NCBI GenBank assembly: GCA_002360535.1
Contig: DEQR01000027.1
Location: 99,418 to 163,417, forward strand
Length of the DNA stretch: 64,000 bases
Direction of reading: 5' to 3'
Source: Thiobacillus sp. UBA3361
GTDB lineage: Bacteria; Pseudomonadota; Gammaproteobacteria; Burkholderiales; Thiobacillaceae
Below the pieces are notes generated by a model, which did not search any database, had not been told where the DNA came from, and was given only the letters and a program-made list of their open reading frames with translations. A program made the position numbers and the translations under genes. Below, one piece after another: positions 1 through 9,606 of the stretch (position 1 is the first letter of the stretch; every line of letters begins with the position of its first letter).

Positions 1-612
1 CGGGTGGTGCATCCTCACACCCGCCAGCAATTGGCCTATGTGCCCGTCCAGTTCAGCGAGACTGAGGCCATGCCCAAGGAGCAGCAGCTCGTCGCGCTGT
101 GCAAGTCGGAGAAGGCCCGCGGCCGGCGGGTGCTCGTGTATTCGGTCTATACCGGCACGCGGGACACCACCAGCCGGCTCAAGGCCACTCTGGACCGACA
201 CGGCTTCAAGACGGCGGTGCTCCGGGCGAGCGTGGAGGCCGCGAAGCGGGAAGACTGGCTGTTCGAGCAGGTGGACCGTGGCGTGGAGGTGCTCATCACC
301 AACCCCGAACTGGTCAAGACCGGCCTGGACATGCTGGAGTTTCCGACCATCGTGTTCCTGACCACTGGGTACAACGTCTACACCCTGCAGCAGGCCGCCC
401 GGCGCAGCTGGCGCATCGGCCAGAAGGCGGACGTGGACGTGTACTTCCTGGGCTATCGGGGTAGCGCCCAGATGGCCTGCCTGGAACTCATGGCCAAGAA
501 GATCGCCGTATCCCAGTCCACCAGCGGCGACATGCCCGAGTCGGGCCTGGACGTGCTGAACCAGGACGGGGACGCCATCGAGGTGGCCCTTGCCAGGCAG
601 TTGGTGGGTTGA
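1..612 (+). CDS. C-terminal part of an SF2 (SNF2/DEAD-like) helicase, truncated by window edge
   Basis: The frame is open from the first base, so the start lies outside the window. The visible ~200 residues form a second RecA-like helicase lobe: a strand-turn segment (RRVLVYSVYTGTRDT), a later motif around TNPELVKTGLDM, and a motif VI-like QQAARRSWRIGQ followed by DVYFLGYRGSAQ. The RIGQ arginine-finger segment is typical of SNF2-type helicases. Similar helicases are common on integrative conjugative elements, which fits the conjugation operon further right. A strong terminator follows 20 bases after the stop, so it is not co-transcribed with the defence genes. Its exact role on the element cannot be read from the fragment. 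Confidence 0.8.
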   Translation, partial: RVVHPHTRQQLAYVPVQFSETEAMPKEQQLVALCKSEKARGRRVLVYSVYTGTRDTTSRLKATLDRHGFKTAVLRASVEAAKREDWLFEQVDRGVEVLITNPELVKTGLDMLEFPTIVFLTTGYNVYTLQQAARRSWRIGQKADVDVYFLGYRGSAQMACLELMAKKIAVSQSTSGDMPESGLDVLNQDGDAIEVALARQLVG

Positions 613-630
613 GGTCCTAAGTTGAAACGC

Positions 631-669
631 AAAAGCCCGCCTCCCGTGAGGGAAGTGCGGGCTTTTTTT
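631..669 (+). terminator. Rho-independent terminator after the helicase gene
   Basis: The sequence AAAGCCCGC..CTCCC GTGA GGGA..GTGCGGGCTTT forms a long GC-rich stem with a short GTGA loop and a run of seven T residues at 661-668. It begins about 20 bases after the helicase stop and separates that gene from the AbiEi gene. Confidence 0.9.
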
Positions 670-753
670 ATGTGACCATCAATGGCGCCTTAGGTGTTTG
701 GTGTGTTCCAATAAATCGGCAGTTATTGACACATGCCGGAGAAATGCAACAGC

Positions 754-1362
754 ATGCAAGGCATGGATACTACTGCCGAGAGACTTATTGATCTGGTGCG
801 AAATCAGGGATTGATACGTCCCCGCGACCTCGCCCCTCTGGGTATCCCCAGGGTCGCGCTGACCCGCGCCGTCCGTCGTGGAGAGCTTGAGCGGATCGGG
901 CGGGGTCTGTATGGACTTCCGGGGCGCCCCGTCTCGGCCCACGGCGCGCTGGCCGAGGTGGCACGCAGGGTGCCGAAGGGCGTCGTCTGCCTGCTCTCGG
1001 CCCTGCGGTTCCATGGCCTGACAACACAGGTACCCTTCGAGGTTTGGCTGGCCATCGATAACAAGGCGATTGTGCCGAAACTCGACTATCCACCGCTGCG
1101 TATCGTCCGTTTCTCCGGGGCCGCGCTCACCGAAGGCGTCGAGGAGCATGTCGTGGATGGCGTGGCGGTCCGCGTGACCGGCGTTGCCAAGACCGTCGCT
1201 GACTGCTTCAAATACCGGAACAAGATCGGCCTCGACGTTGCCCTGGAAGCGCTGCGCGAGGCCTGGCGGGAGAAGCGCATGACCAGCGACGATCTCTGGC
1301 GATACGCCAAGGTCTGCCGCGTGGCCAATGTGATGCGCCCGTACATGGAAAGTCTGATATGA
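754..1362 (+). CDS. abiEi: Type IV toxin-antitoxin AbiEi-family antitoxin
   Basis: About 200 residues with the AbiEi architecture: an N-terminal winged-helix (RLIDLVRNQGLIRPRDLAPLG, then AVRRGELERIGRGLYGLP) and the AbiEi C-terminal domain (CLLSALRFHGLTTQ, then VTGVAKTVADCFKYRNKIGLD). In this family the protein represses its own operon and counters the AbiEii nucleotidyltransferase toxin. ATG 754 is preferred because GGAGAA lies ~10 bases upstream; ATG 733 (no ribosome site) and ATG 763 are alternatives. The stop overlaps the start of the next frame (ATGA at 1359), as is usual for abiEi-abiEii pairs, but the toxin is not intact here, so this is probably an orphan antitoxin or free regulator. 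Confidence 0.88.
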   Translation: MQGMDTTAERLIDLVRNQGLIRPRDLAPLGIPRVALTRAVRRGELERIGRGLYGLPGRPVSAHGALAEVARRVPKGVVCLLSALRFHGLTTQVPFEVWLAIDNKAIVPKLDYPPLRIVRFSGAALTEGVEEHVVDGVAVRVTGVAKTVADCFKYRNKIGLDVALEALREAWREKRMTSDDLWRYAKVCRVANVMRPYMESLI

Positions 1363-1550
1363 GCGCCGGCTATTTCGCCGCTTCGATCTGCGCCCGCCGC
1401 CTCAGCAAGGCTCGGGTCGAGACACTGGACTTCATGCGTCTCTTTGGGATGGCGGGCCTTCTAGCCTCTGCCCAGAACGAGCTATCGCAAATCCCTTATT
1501 GGCGGCTGCTTTCTGATTTAATCCGAAGGTTGGAGGAGATGCTCGTCTGA
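1359..1550 (+). pseudogene. Degenerate N-terminal remnant of an AbiEii-type toxin gene
   Basis: A 63-codon frame starts in the ATGA overlap with abiEi, exactly where abiEii normally starts. Its first ~38 residues (AASICARRLSKARVETLDF, then MRLFGMAGLLA) resemble, from memory, the AbiEii opening pattern of an AAS-RARL-KA segment, a DF-L-R segment and a short leucine-rich helix. The similarity then stops and no nucleotidyltransferase GS/DxD motif follows anywhere before the next gene. I read it as a toxin gene reduced to a short remnant. A real unrelated small protein cannot be excluded. Confidence 0.5.
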
Positions 1551-1609
1551 TATATGCCGGAAACAGTCGATGCACCACGATATGACAATAAAACGTGAAG
1601 AGGATAGGG

Positions 1610-4600
1610 ATGAACGTCTTTCAGACACATTCCAAGATCGTAGCTGACTACGCGACCTACATTCGCAGCTTCCTGAAAATCGCCGACCCGGCGATTCGTT
1701 CCGTCGTGGAAGGTGAATTGGAACAGGGCAAGCTCTGGCCTGAACCCCTCCTTCAGTTCAATCCGGCTTTCGAACAAGGAGGCAGTCTTGGCGCCCTGGT
1801 TGCTGAGGGGGCGCTGCATCCAGACATACACGATATTTTCAAAGGCTATACGCTCTACCGGCATCAGGTTGACGCAATCAAACTGGGTACGGCAGGCAAG
1901 GATTTCATCGTCACATCGGGAACGGGTTCCGGGAAATCACTTACCTACATCGGCTCCATCTTCCATCACCTGCTCTCCAATCCCGGCACTCAAGGTGTGG
2001 TTGCTGTGGTGGTGTACCCGATGAATGCGCTCATCAACTCCCAGCATGAGGAGTTCGAGCGCTACAAGAAGAATTACGAAGAAACCACAGGGAAGTCTTT
2101 TCCAATCTCTTTCGGCCAATACACGGGCCAGGAGGACGAGGATAAGCGCGTGCGGATGCGCGATGACCCTCCCCAGATCCTGCTAACCAACTACATGATG
2201 CTGGAACTGTTGCTCACGCGGCTGCGTGAACGATCCATCCGGGATGGCATATATCAAAACCTGCGCTTCTTTGTCTTCGATGAACTGCATACCTACCGTG
2301 GCCGACAGGGGGCGGATGTGGCCATGCTCATCCGTCGAATACGCGCGCAGTGCGGGCAGCCCGTGGTGTGTATTGGCACATCGGCGACCATGGTTTCGGT
2401 CGGCACCCTGGCCGAACAACGAATTGAGGTGGCAAAGGTTGCAACCTCCCTCTTTGGCAAGTCGTTCGCGCCGGATCAAATCATCAACGAAACGCTGGAT
2501 CGATCCCTGAATTATCCAGGGCAATTGCCTACAAGTGCCGAACTGGGCGCAGCCATCGCCGTGGGGATTGATTCGGAGGCTGACGCGTCGATCCTGAAAA
2601 CCCATCCGGTTGCCATCTGGTTGGAAAACCAAGTTGCTCTTCAGAACCGTGATGGCGTGCTGTTTCGTGGCCAACCAAGGCGGATATCGGAAATCATCGG
2701 TGACCTGGCCGCATTCTCGGGCCAGCCCCCTGATACCTGTCGCCGACATCTTGAAGACTTACTCCAATGGATCAGCCTGGCCAATCAGCGCCTTCAGGAA
2801 GCCGGCCAGCGCTATACCCTGCTCCCATTCAAGCTCCACCAGTTCATCTCCCAGACCGGGTCGGTCTACACCACACTGGACCAGGACGATAACCGCCACA
2901 TCACCCTAGAGCCGGGGGTGTACCTCAAGGATGAGGCTGAGAAGAAACCGATCTTCCCCAACGTATTCAGCCGAGCAAGCGGCCATGCCTTTATCTGCGT
3001 CAGCCGCATGGGAGATAGGCTGGAGCCTCGAGAATTCCGTGAGAGTTCCGATGAAGACGAGGAAAGCACGGATGGATATCTGATCGTGGGCGAGGAGGTA
3101 TGGGATCCGCTGGATGATGTGGAACTGCTGCCGGAATCCTGGTTCCGTGTCACAAAGTCAGGCCCGGTGCCGGACAGCCGCAAGAAAGCCTTCTTTCCCA
3201 CAAGGCTGTATTTCGACGAAACGGGGCAATGTTCTGAAACCAAGGCCATGAAGTGGTGGGGTTGGTTCATGAAAGCTCCATTGCTATTCGATCCCACTGG
3301 CGGAGTCTTCTACGACACCAAGACGAATGAAGGCACGAAACTCACCAAGCTGGGCAGTGAGGGGCGCAGTACCTCCACCACCATTACCGCGTTCTCCATC
3401 CTCAACCGGCTGGATGACGCGGGCTACCGACCTCAGGACCAGAAGCTGCTTAGCTTCACGGATAACCGACAGGATGCCGCCCTCCAAGCAGGACATTTCA
3501 ACGACTTCGTCCAAGTTGTGCGCTTGCGTGCGGGGATACGAAAGGCCCTAGAGTTGGCCGAACACAACGCGCTGACCTACGCCAATATCGGTGAGGCCGT
3601 GCGCAATGCCCTCAACCTGCCATTTCTGGACTTCGCCAACAAGAACGAGGAACCAGCCTTGGCCCCGGTCCGGCGAGGCTACGAGCAATGCTTCCAGGAA
3701 TATCTGGTGTACCGGGCCATCGCCGATCTTCGTCGAAGCTGGCGCATCGTCCTGCCCAATCTGGAGCAATGCGGTCTTCTCGCCATCGACTATGCGGACT
3801 TGGATGAAATCAGCGCGACCGATGAATTCTGGCGATCCATGCCCCTGCTGGACCAGTTGAGCCACGCGGAACGCAAGGAGTTCATCGGCACCATCCTGGA
3901 TTTCTTCCGCCTCGAATTCGCCATCGAGAGCGAAAACTACCTTACCCCCTCCCGCATCAAGGAATATGAAAAACAATTCCGCGAGTTGCTGAAAAGCCCC
4001 TGGACGCTGGACCGCAACGAGGATCTCAGGGAGCCCTTCTTCATCCGGCTCGATCCGCTCCACAAGAGCGCGCGAATGTCCTCGAAAAGCATGGGTCCGG
4101 CGAGCGCCCTGGGCAAGTTCATCAAGCTTTTTGCACGCCAACGAGCGCAGGACCTGGATCTGACGAACCTCAACCTTAAGGGCGATCACTATCGCCAATT
4201 CATCCTCAGGTTGATGGGCATGCTGGAGCAGGCGGACTATCTCAAGTCCCAGATGGCCAGGAACGAGAAGAATGAGGAGGTTCCGGTCTATCGGCTGAGA
4301 CTCAATAAGATCATCTGGCGTTTGGGGGATGGCAAGACCGTCAAGGCCGACGTTATCAAGCAGCGTTCCTATAAGGAACAGTCCCCCAGACCCAACGCGT
4401 TTTTCCAATCCCTCTACCTGCGGGATTTCGCTAATTCCAAGCGCTTGCGCGGTGAGGACCACACCGGCCAGTTGGGTACTGAAGCCCGTATCGAGCGGGA
4501 AGACTTATTCCGCCAGGGGCAGATCAGCGCCCTGTTCTGTTCGCCCACCATGGAGTTGGGCATCGATATTGGCGGCCTCAGCGTGGTCCATCTGCGCAAC

Positions 4601-6742
4601 GCGCCACCCAACCCCGCCAATTACGCCCAGCGGGCCGGCCGCGCCGGCCGAAGCGGCCAGGGGGCGCTGATCTTCACCTACTGCTCCAGCTATGCCCCCC
4701 ATGACCGTCACTACTTTCATGAGCAGGAAGCCTTGGTGGCGGGCTCAGTGATGGCGCCGCGCCTGGATCTCTCCAACCGGGAACTGCTGGCCTCCCACCT
4801 CAACGCGCTGGCCATCTCCCACCTAGGTTTGCCCGGACTGGAAGGCGGCAACGGCTTAAGTCCTTCGATCATGCGACTGGTGGTGGACGACAACGACAAG
4901 CTTCCACTGGCCTCGGAAGTGCGCGCAGGGTTGGAGATTCCGCCCACGCAGTTCGCCGAACTGAAAGCCACCTTCAAACGCATCATCAAAGACTTCGAAC
5001 CTGAACTCCTCAATCATTCGTCCGGCTGGTATTCCGACCAATGGATCGAACAGAACCTGTCCAAGATCGCTGATCATCTGGACAACGCCCTGGTCCGCTG
5101 GCGGCGGCTCTATCGTTCCGCCCGCACCATCCTCACTCGTGCCACACAGCAGATCGAAAGCGGCACCCTGAGCCTGGGCAGCGATGAATACCGCAAGCAC
5201 AAGCGCAACCAAGACCAGGCTACACGCCAGCTCGATCTGTTGCGCAACGACCTGAAGGGCAAATCCGCCGAACTGTCCGAGTTCTACCCGTACCGCTACT
5301 TCGCTTCGGAAGGCTTTCTGCCGGGCTACAACTTCACCCGCCTGCCCATCCGCGTCTTTCTGCCCAGTAACGACACCGCCGGGGAATTCATTTCCCGTCC
5401 ACGCGCCATCGCCCTGCGCGAATTCGGTCCCCAGAACATCATCTACCACAATGGCCGCAAGTATCGGGTGTGCCAGTTGGTAGTGCAGGACGCCGAATCC
5501 GCCCTGACCGAGGCCAAACTCAGCATCAAGGCCGGCTATTTCCTGACCGGAGATCAGAAGGACCTGGAGATTTGTCCTTTCTCCGGTCTCAGTCTGGGCG
5601 ATGCCGCCAACAAAGAGCATCTGCACAATCTCATGGAAATGGCCGAATCCCGCGCCGAGGAGATAGACCGCATCACCTGCGAAGAGGAGGAACGCCTCTC
5701 CCGTGGCTACAACATCCGTACCTATTTCTCGGTGGATGGCGGCCACCTGGAACGGGTGCGCAAGGCGGTGGCGCGGACCAGTGAAAACGCATTGCTCAAC
5801 TTGCGCTACATCCCGGCGGCACGCCTGGTTCACGTCAATCGCCAGTGGCGCGCGCGCCATGATGAAGGCTTTCCCATTGGCTTGATTTCCGGTGACTGGC
5901 GTAGCGCCATGCCAGGGCCTGAAAGCAATGCGCGGGAAGAATTCCGCCTGGTGAAGCTGTGGACATCCAACCTTGCCGACGCGCTCTATATCGAGCCGAT
6001 CCAACCCCTGGGATTGAAGCCGGACGGCGTCATTACCTTGCAGCATGCCCTCAAGCGCGCCATCGAAGGGGTGTTCCAGGTCGAACCCAATGAAATCGGC
6101 GTCGTGGCGGTGGGCGATCCGGAAGCCCCCAATATCCTCATCTACGAGGCAGCGGAAGGCAGCCTGGGCATCCTGTCCCAGTTCGTGGATGACGTGACGG
6201 TCTTTCACAAGGTTGTGGAGGAAGCCAAGGCCCTCTGCCGTTTCGATGATCCCGAATACAAGGGACCGGCCAGCTACGACGACCTGCTCAGCTATTACAA
6301 CCAGCGCGACCACAAGATCATCGACCGACACCTGATCCAGGATGCCTTGGAAAAACTGCGCATCTGCGACATCGAGATTCAGACCAACGCCGGATTCGCC
6401 AACTATGAGGACCAGTACCAGGCCCTCCTGCGTGGCCTCGACCCCAACTCCTCCACCGAGCGCAAGTTCATCGATTTCCTCCACCAGCATGGCCTGCGCC
6501 TTCCCGACGCAGCCCAAAAGCGGGTCGAGGGAATCTATGTCCAGCCCGATTTCTATTACGAGCCGCGCATCTGGGTGTTCTGCGACGGCACGCCCCATGA
6601 CGAGCCCGCCGTCCAGGCAGAGGATGAGGCCAAGCGTCAGGCCATCATCGCCAAGGGTGACGAAGTCTGGGTTTATTTCTACAAGGACAACCTCGCCGAG
6701 AAAATCGCAGCCCGGCCAGACATCTTCAGGAAGGTGAAATGA
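1610..6742 (+). CDS. Large DEAD-box helicase with DUF1998-like region and C-terminal Vsr-like nuclease motif (DISARM DrmA/B- or Druantia DruE-like)
   Basis: A 1710-residue protein. Start ATG 1610 is chosen because AAGAGG lies 6 bases upstream; GTG 1595 is also in frame. Residues ~80-110 carry a Q-like motif (LYRHQVDA) and Walker A TSGTGSGKS; DELH is at 224-227; motif VI (QRAGRAGRSG) is near 1007-1016, so some 550 residues separate the two RecA lobes. Around 1450-1560 a DUF1998-like segment (ILIYEAAEGSLGIL) is seen, but the four-cysteine zinc site known from MrfA-type proteins is not evident. The last ~100 residues show E1617, PDF at 1646-1648 and FCDGTPH at 1657-1663, a Vsr/DUF559-type nuclease pattern. 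Known relatives are DISARM DrmA plus DrmB and Druantia DruE. It overlaps the next helicase by four bases, so the two are translationally coupled. Confidence 0.85.
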   Translation: MNVFQTHSKIVADYATYIRSFLKIADPAIRSVVEGELEQGKLWPEPLLQFNPAFEQGGSLGALVAEGALHPDIHDIFKGYTLYRHQVDAIKLGTAGKDFIVTSGTGSGKSLTYIGSIFHHLLSNPGTQGVVAVVVYPMNALINSQHEEFERYKKNYEETTGKSFPISFGQYTGQEDEDKRVRMRDDPPQILLTNYMMLELLLTRLRERSIRDGIYQNLRFFVFDELHTYRGRQGADVAMLIRRIRAQCGQPVVCIGTSATMVSVGTLAEQRIEVAKVATSLFGKSFAPDQIINETLDRSLNYPGQLPTSAELGAAIAVGIDSEADASILKTHPVAIWLENQVALQNRDGVLFRGQPRRISEIIGDLAAFSGQPPDTCRRHLEDLLQWISLANQRLQEAGQRYTLLPFKLHQFISQTGSVYTTLDQDDNRHITLEPGVYLKDEAEKKPIFPNVFSRASGHAFICVSRMGDRLEPREFRESSDEDEESTDGYLIVGEEVWDPLDDVELLPESWFRVTKSGPVPDSRKKAFFPTRLYFDETGQCSETKAMKWWGWFMKAPLLFDPTGGVFYDTKTNEGTKLTKLGSEGRSTSTTITAFSILNRLDDAGYRPQDQKLLSFTDNRQDAALQAGHFNDFVQVVRLRAGIRKALELAEHNALTYANIGEAVRNALNLPFLDFANKNEEPALAPVRRGYEQCFQEYLVYRAIADLRRSWRIVLPNLEQCGLLAIDYADLDEISATDEFWRSMPLLDQLSHAERKEFIGTILDFFRLEFAIESENYLTPSRIKEYEKQFRELLKSPWTLDRNEDLREPFFIRLDPLHKSARMSSKSMGPASALGKFIKLFARQRAQDLDLTNLNLKGDHYRQFILRLMGMLEQADYLKSQMARNEKNEEVPVYRLRLNKIIWRLGDGKTVKADVIKQRSYKEQSPRPNAFFQSLYLRDFANSKRLRGEDHTGQLGTEARIEREDLFRQGQISALFCSPTMELGIDIGGLSVVHLRNAPPNPANYAQRAGRAGRSGQGALIFTYCSSYAPHDRHYFHEQEALVAGSVMAPRLDLSNRELLASHLNALAISHLGLPGLEGGNGLSPSIMRLVVDDNDKLPLASEVRAGLEIPPTQFAELKATFKRIIKDFEPELLNHSSGWYSDQWIEQNLSKIADHLDNALVRWRRLYRSARTILTRATQQIESGTLSLGSDEYRKHKRNQDQATRQLDLLRNDLKGKSAELSEFYPYRYFASEGFLPGYNFTRLPIRVFLPSNDTAGEFISRPRAIALREFGPQNIIYHNGRKYRVCQLVVQDAESALTEAKLSIKAGYFLTGDQKDLEICPFSGLSLGDAANKEHLHNLMEMAESRAEEIDRITCEEEERLSRGYNIRTYFSVDGGHLERVRKAVARTSENALLNLRYIPAARLVHVNRQWRARHDEGFPIGLISGDWRSAMPGPESNAREEFRLVKLWTSNLADALYIEPIQPLGLKPDGVITLQHALKRAIEGVFQVEPNEIGVVAVGDPEAPNILIYEAAEGSLGILSQFVDDVTVFHKVVEEAKALCRFDDPEYKGPASYDDLLSYYNQRDHKIIDRHLIQDALEKLRICDIEIQTNAGFANYEDQYQALLRGLDPNSSTERKFIDFLHQHGLRLPDAAQKRVEGIYVQPDFYYEPRIWVFCDGTPHDEPAVQAEDEAKRQAIIAKGDEVWVYFYKDNLAEKIAARPDIFRKVK

Positions 6743-9603
6743 GCATCGCCCTGCAACCCGGGAAACTCGTCTCCCTGCGCGGACGGGAGTGGATCGTCCT
6801 GCCTTCCGAAGATCCCGACTTGCTGGTGGTCAAACCCCTCGGGGGATCTGAAGACGAAATCGCCGGCATCTATCTGCCGCTTGCCGTGCCAACGGATTAC
6901 CCGGGGGATGCCAGCTTTCCCGATCCCAGCGCCGCCGACTTGGGTGATATCGGCACGGCACGGCTCCTTTACGACTCGGCACGGCTCGCCTTCCGCAATG
7001 GCGCCGGTCCGTTCCGATCCCTGGCCAAGCTTTCCTTCCGGCCCCGCTCCTACCAGATGGTCCCTCTCATCATGGCCCTGCGGCTCTCCACGGTGCGTCT
7101 GCTGGTGGCCGACGACGTGGGCGTGGGCAAGACCGTGGAAGCCCTTCTGGTGGTCAAGGAGCTGCTGGAACGCCGCAAGATCAAGCGCTTCGCCGTGGTC
7201 TGCCTGCCCCACCTGTGCGACCAATGGCAGGCGGAGATTCGCGACAAGCTGGACATCGAGGCGGTCGTCATCCGCTCCAACACCCAGGCCAGGCTCGACC
7301 GGCAAATCCAGGGAGACACCAGCGTCTACGACTACTACCCCTACCAGGTCATCAGCATTGACTTTATCAAGTCCGATGCCCGGCGCGACGTATTCATCGA
7401 ACAATGCCCGGAACTGGTGATCGTGGATGAAGCGCACACCTGCGCCCGGCCAAGCGGCGCCTCCGCCAACCAGATGCAGCGCCACCATCTGGTCAGCCGC
7501 ATCGCCGCCAAGCCCGATCAGCACCTCATCCTGCTCACCGCCACGCCCCACAGCGGCAAGCCGGAAGAGTTCCAGTCCCTGCTGGGTTTGCTGCGCCAGG
7601 ATTTCGAACGCCTGGATTTGCCTAACTCCCAACAACAGGAACGCCGTGAACTGGCCCGCCACTTCGTCCAGCGCAAGCGCGGCGACGTGGAGAAATGGCT
7701 GGGCGAGGACACGCCATTCCCCGCCCGCGACGCCTTCGAATGGGCCTATGACCTTTCTCTGGGCTATGCCGGCTTTTTTGAGCAGATTCTCGATTTCGCC
7801 CGCAAATTGATCGCCCCCGGCGAGGAGGGTGACGGTCAGCGACGGGTGCGGTACTGGACGGCCCTGGCGCTGTTGCGTGGCGTCATGTCCAGCCCGGCGG
7901 CCGGCGTGGAGATGCTCAATACCCGTCTGGGCGGGCTGGGCTCCATGGACCTGGAGGAAGGCGGCGACCTGACTTCCACCAGTCCCAAGCCGGAGCTCAA
8001 CCCCGTGGGTGATACCGAGTCCGGCGCCGAGAGCGACAACACGCCCACCCAGGTGGTGGAGCGCAATGAGTGGAGCGCCTACCAGCGCCAGCAACTGCGT
8101 GCCTTCGCGGAGCAACTCGCCCAGCTGGCCACGCCGGAATATGACCAGAAACTGGCCGCCGCCGAACTCATCATCGAGGACTGGCTGAAGCAGGGCTACC
8201 ACCCCGTGGTGTTCTGCCGCTACATCGCCACAGCCAACTACGTGGGCGAGCAACTCGCTCCGCTCCTTCAGAAGAAGCATCCCAAGCTCGACCTGCTGGT
8301 GATCACCAGCGAACTCCCGGATGAACTGCGCAAGCAGCGCATCGAGGAGATCGACCTTACCCGTCCCCGCGTGCTGGTCGCCACGGACTGCCTTTCCGAA
8401 GGCATCAACCTCCAGGACCGCTTCACCGCCGTGCTGCACTACGACCTGCCCTGGAACCCCAACCGGTTGGAGCAGCGGGAGGGCCGCGTGGACCGTTTCG
8501 GCCAGACCGCCCCCGAGGTGAAGGCCTGCCTGCTCTATGGCGCCGACAACCCCATCGATGGCATCGTCCTCGACGTGCTGCTGAGGAAGGTACGGGAGAT
8601 CAAGCGCGCCACCGGCATCAACGTGCCCTTTCCGGAAGATTCCCAAAGCGTCATCGACACCATCACCCAGGCCCTGCTGCTCAACCCGAACAAGCGTCTC
8701 GGGAAAACCCGCCCCAGCAAGCACCAGATTGAATTCGATTTCGGCGACTTCGACGAGGCTGCCAGCGCCAAGGCCAATGTCACCCGCAAGGTGGATGAAG
8801 CCGCCGCCCGTGAGAAGGCCTCCCGCGGCATCTTTGCCCAACATGCCATCAAGGCCCACGAGATCGAGGCCGATCTGCGCGAAGTGGACGAGGCCATCGG
8901 CGACCCCAAGGCCGTGGAGGAATTCGTCACCGCCGCCCTCAACAATCTCCTGGGTGTCCAGGTCATGCGCGATGCCAAGGGCTACCGTCTGGTCATGGGC
9001 AACTTGCCCGCCCCATTGCGTGAACTGCTGCCGGCGGGCGACCCCCTGCGCATCAGCTTCCAGTCGCCCACTCCCGAGGGCTATCACTACCTGGGACGCA
9101 ACCACCGTTTCGTGGAACAGCTCTGCCAATCCATCATGGCCAATACCCTGGCCCGGCAGGACAAACGTGCCGCTCGCGCCGCCGTCATCCGTACCCGCCA
9201 GGTGGCGACCAAGACCACCTTGATGCTGTTCCGCTGCCGCAATGTCATCGAGCAGCAGAAGGGCCAGCATCAGATCGTCGCGGAAGAAATGCTGCTTTGG
9301 GGCTGGCGCGGCACGCCCCAGCAGAAGGAATTCCTCGACCACGTCGAGGCCAAGGCCTTGCTGGTCGAGGCCCGCGCCACCTCCGATCTCACGCCCCAGT
9401 CCCGCGCCGGCTTCCTGGAAAACGAGCTCAAACTCCTCGCCAACCTCAAGGCGGAATTCGCCGCCGTGGCAGAACAGCAATCCAAACATCTGGTCGAGGC
9501 CCACGAACGCTTCAGCGCCCTCATGGAAGGCAAGCGCTTCCAGGTGGTCTACCCGGTGCTGCCCATGGACCTGCTGGGCATTTACCTCTTGCTGCCGGAA
9601 TAA
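6739..9603 (+). CDS. drmD-like: SNF2-like helicase, DISARM DrmD-like
   Basis: A 954-residue SF2/SNF2 ATPase. Residues 1-60 form a small leading domain (LVSLRGREWIVL) like that of DISARM DrmD proteins. Motif I is ADDVGVGKT (D125-T132), motif II is DEAH at 230-233, LLTATPHSGK follows as motif III, and the second lobe contains TDCLSEGINLQ and motif VI EQREGRVDRFGQ (from E578). The long C-terminus is helical, with no further domain I can name. The start overlaps the upstream helicase stop (ATGA at 6739-6742), and the next gene begins 3 bases after the stop, so it is mid-operon. In DISARM the SNF2 protein is a core component of class 1 systems; here it would supply a second translocase. Confidence 0.85.
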   Translation: MSIALQPGKLVSLRGREWIVLPSEDPDLLVVKPLGGSEDEIAGIYLPLAVPTDYPGDASFPDPSAADLGDIGTARLLYDSARLAFRNGAGPFRSLAKLSFRPRSYQMVPLIMALRLSTVRLLVADDVGVGKTVEALLVVKELLERRKIKRFAVVCLPHLCDQWQAEIRDKLDIEAVVIRSNTQARLDRQIQGDTSVYDYYPYQVISIDFIKSDARRDVFIEQCPELVIVDEAHTCARPSGASANQMQRHHLVSRIAAKPDQHLILLTATPHSGKPEEFQSLLGLLRQDFERLDLPNSQQQERRELARHFVQRKRGDVEKWLGEDTPFPARDAFEWAYDLSLGYAGFFEQILDFARKLIAPGEEGDGQRRVRYWTALALLRGVMSSPAAGVEMLNTRLGGLGSMDLEEGGDLTSTSPKPELNPVGDTESGAESDNTPTQVVERNEWSAYQRQQLRAFAEQLAQLATPEYDQKLAAAELIIEDWLKQGYHPVVFCRYIATANYVGEQLAPLLQKKHPKLDLLVITSELPDELRKQRIEEIDLTRPRVLVATDCLSEGINLQDRFTAVLHYDLPWNPNRLEQREGRVDRFGQTAPEVKACLLYGADNPIDGIVLDVLLRKVREIKRATGINVPFPEDSQSVIDTITQALLLNPNKRLGKTRPSKHQIEFDFGDFDEAASAKANVTRKVDEAAAREKASRGIFAQHAIKAHEIEADLREVDEAIGDPKAVEEFVTAALNNLLGVQVMRDAKGYRLVMGNLPAPLRELLPAGDPLRISFQSPTPEGYHYLGRNHRFVEQLCQSIMANTLARQDKRAARAAVIRTRQVATKTTLMLFRCRNVIEQQKGQHQIVAEEMLLWGWRGTPQQKEFLDHVEAKALLVEARATSDLTPQSRAGFLENELKLLANLKAEFAAVAEQQSKHLVEAHERFSALMEGKRFQVVYPVLPMDLLGIYLLLPE

Positions 9604-9606
9604 GCC

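Noticed and set aside
4856..6598. Minus-strand open frame of ~580 codons
   Set aside because: Antisense shadow of the large helicase; low-complexity translation without motifs.
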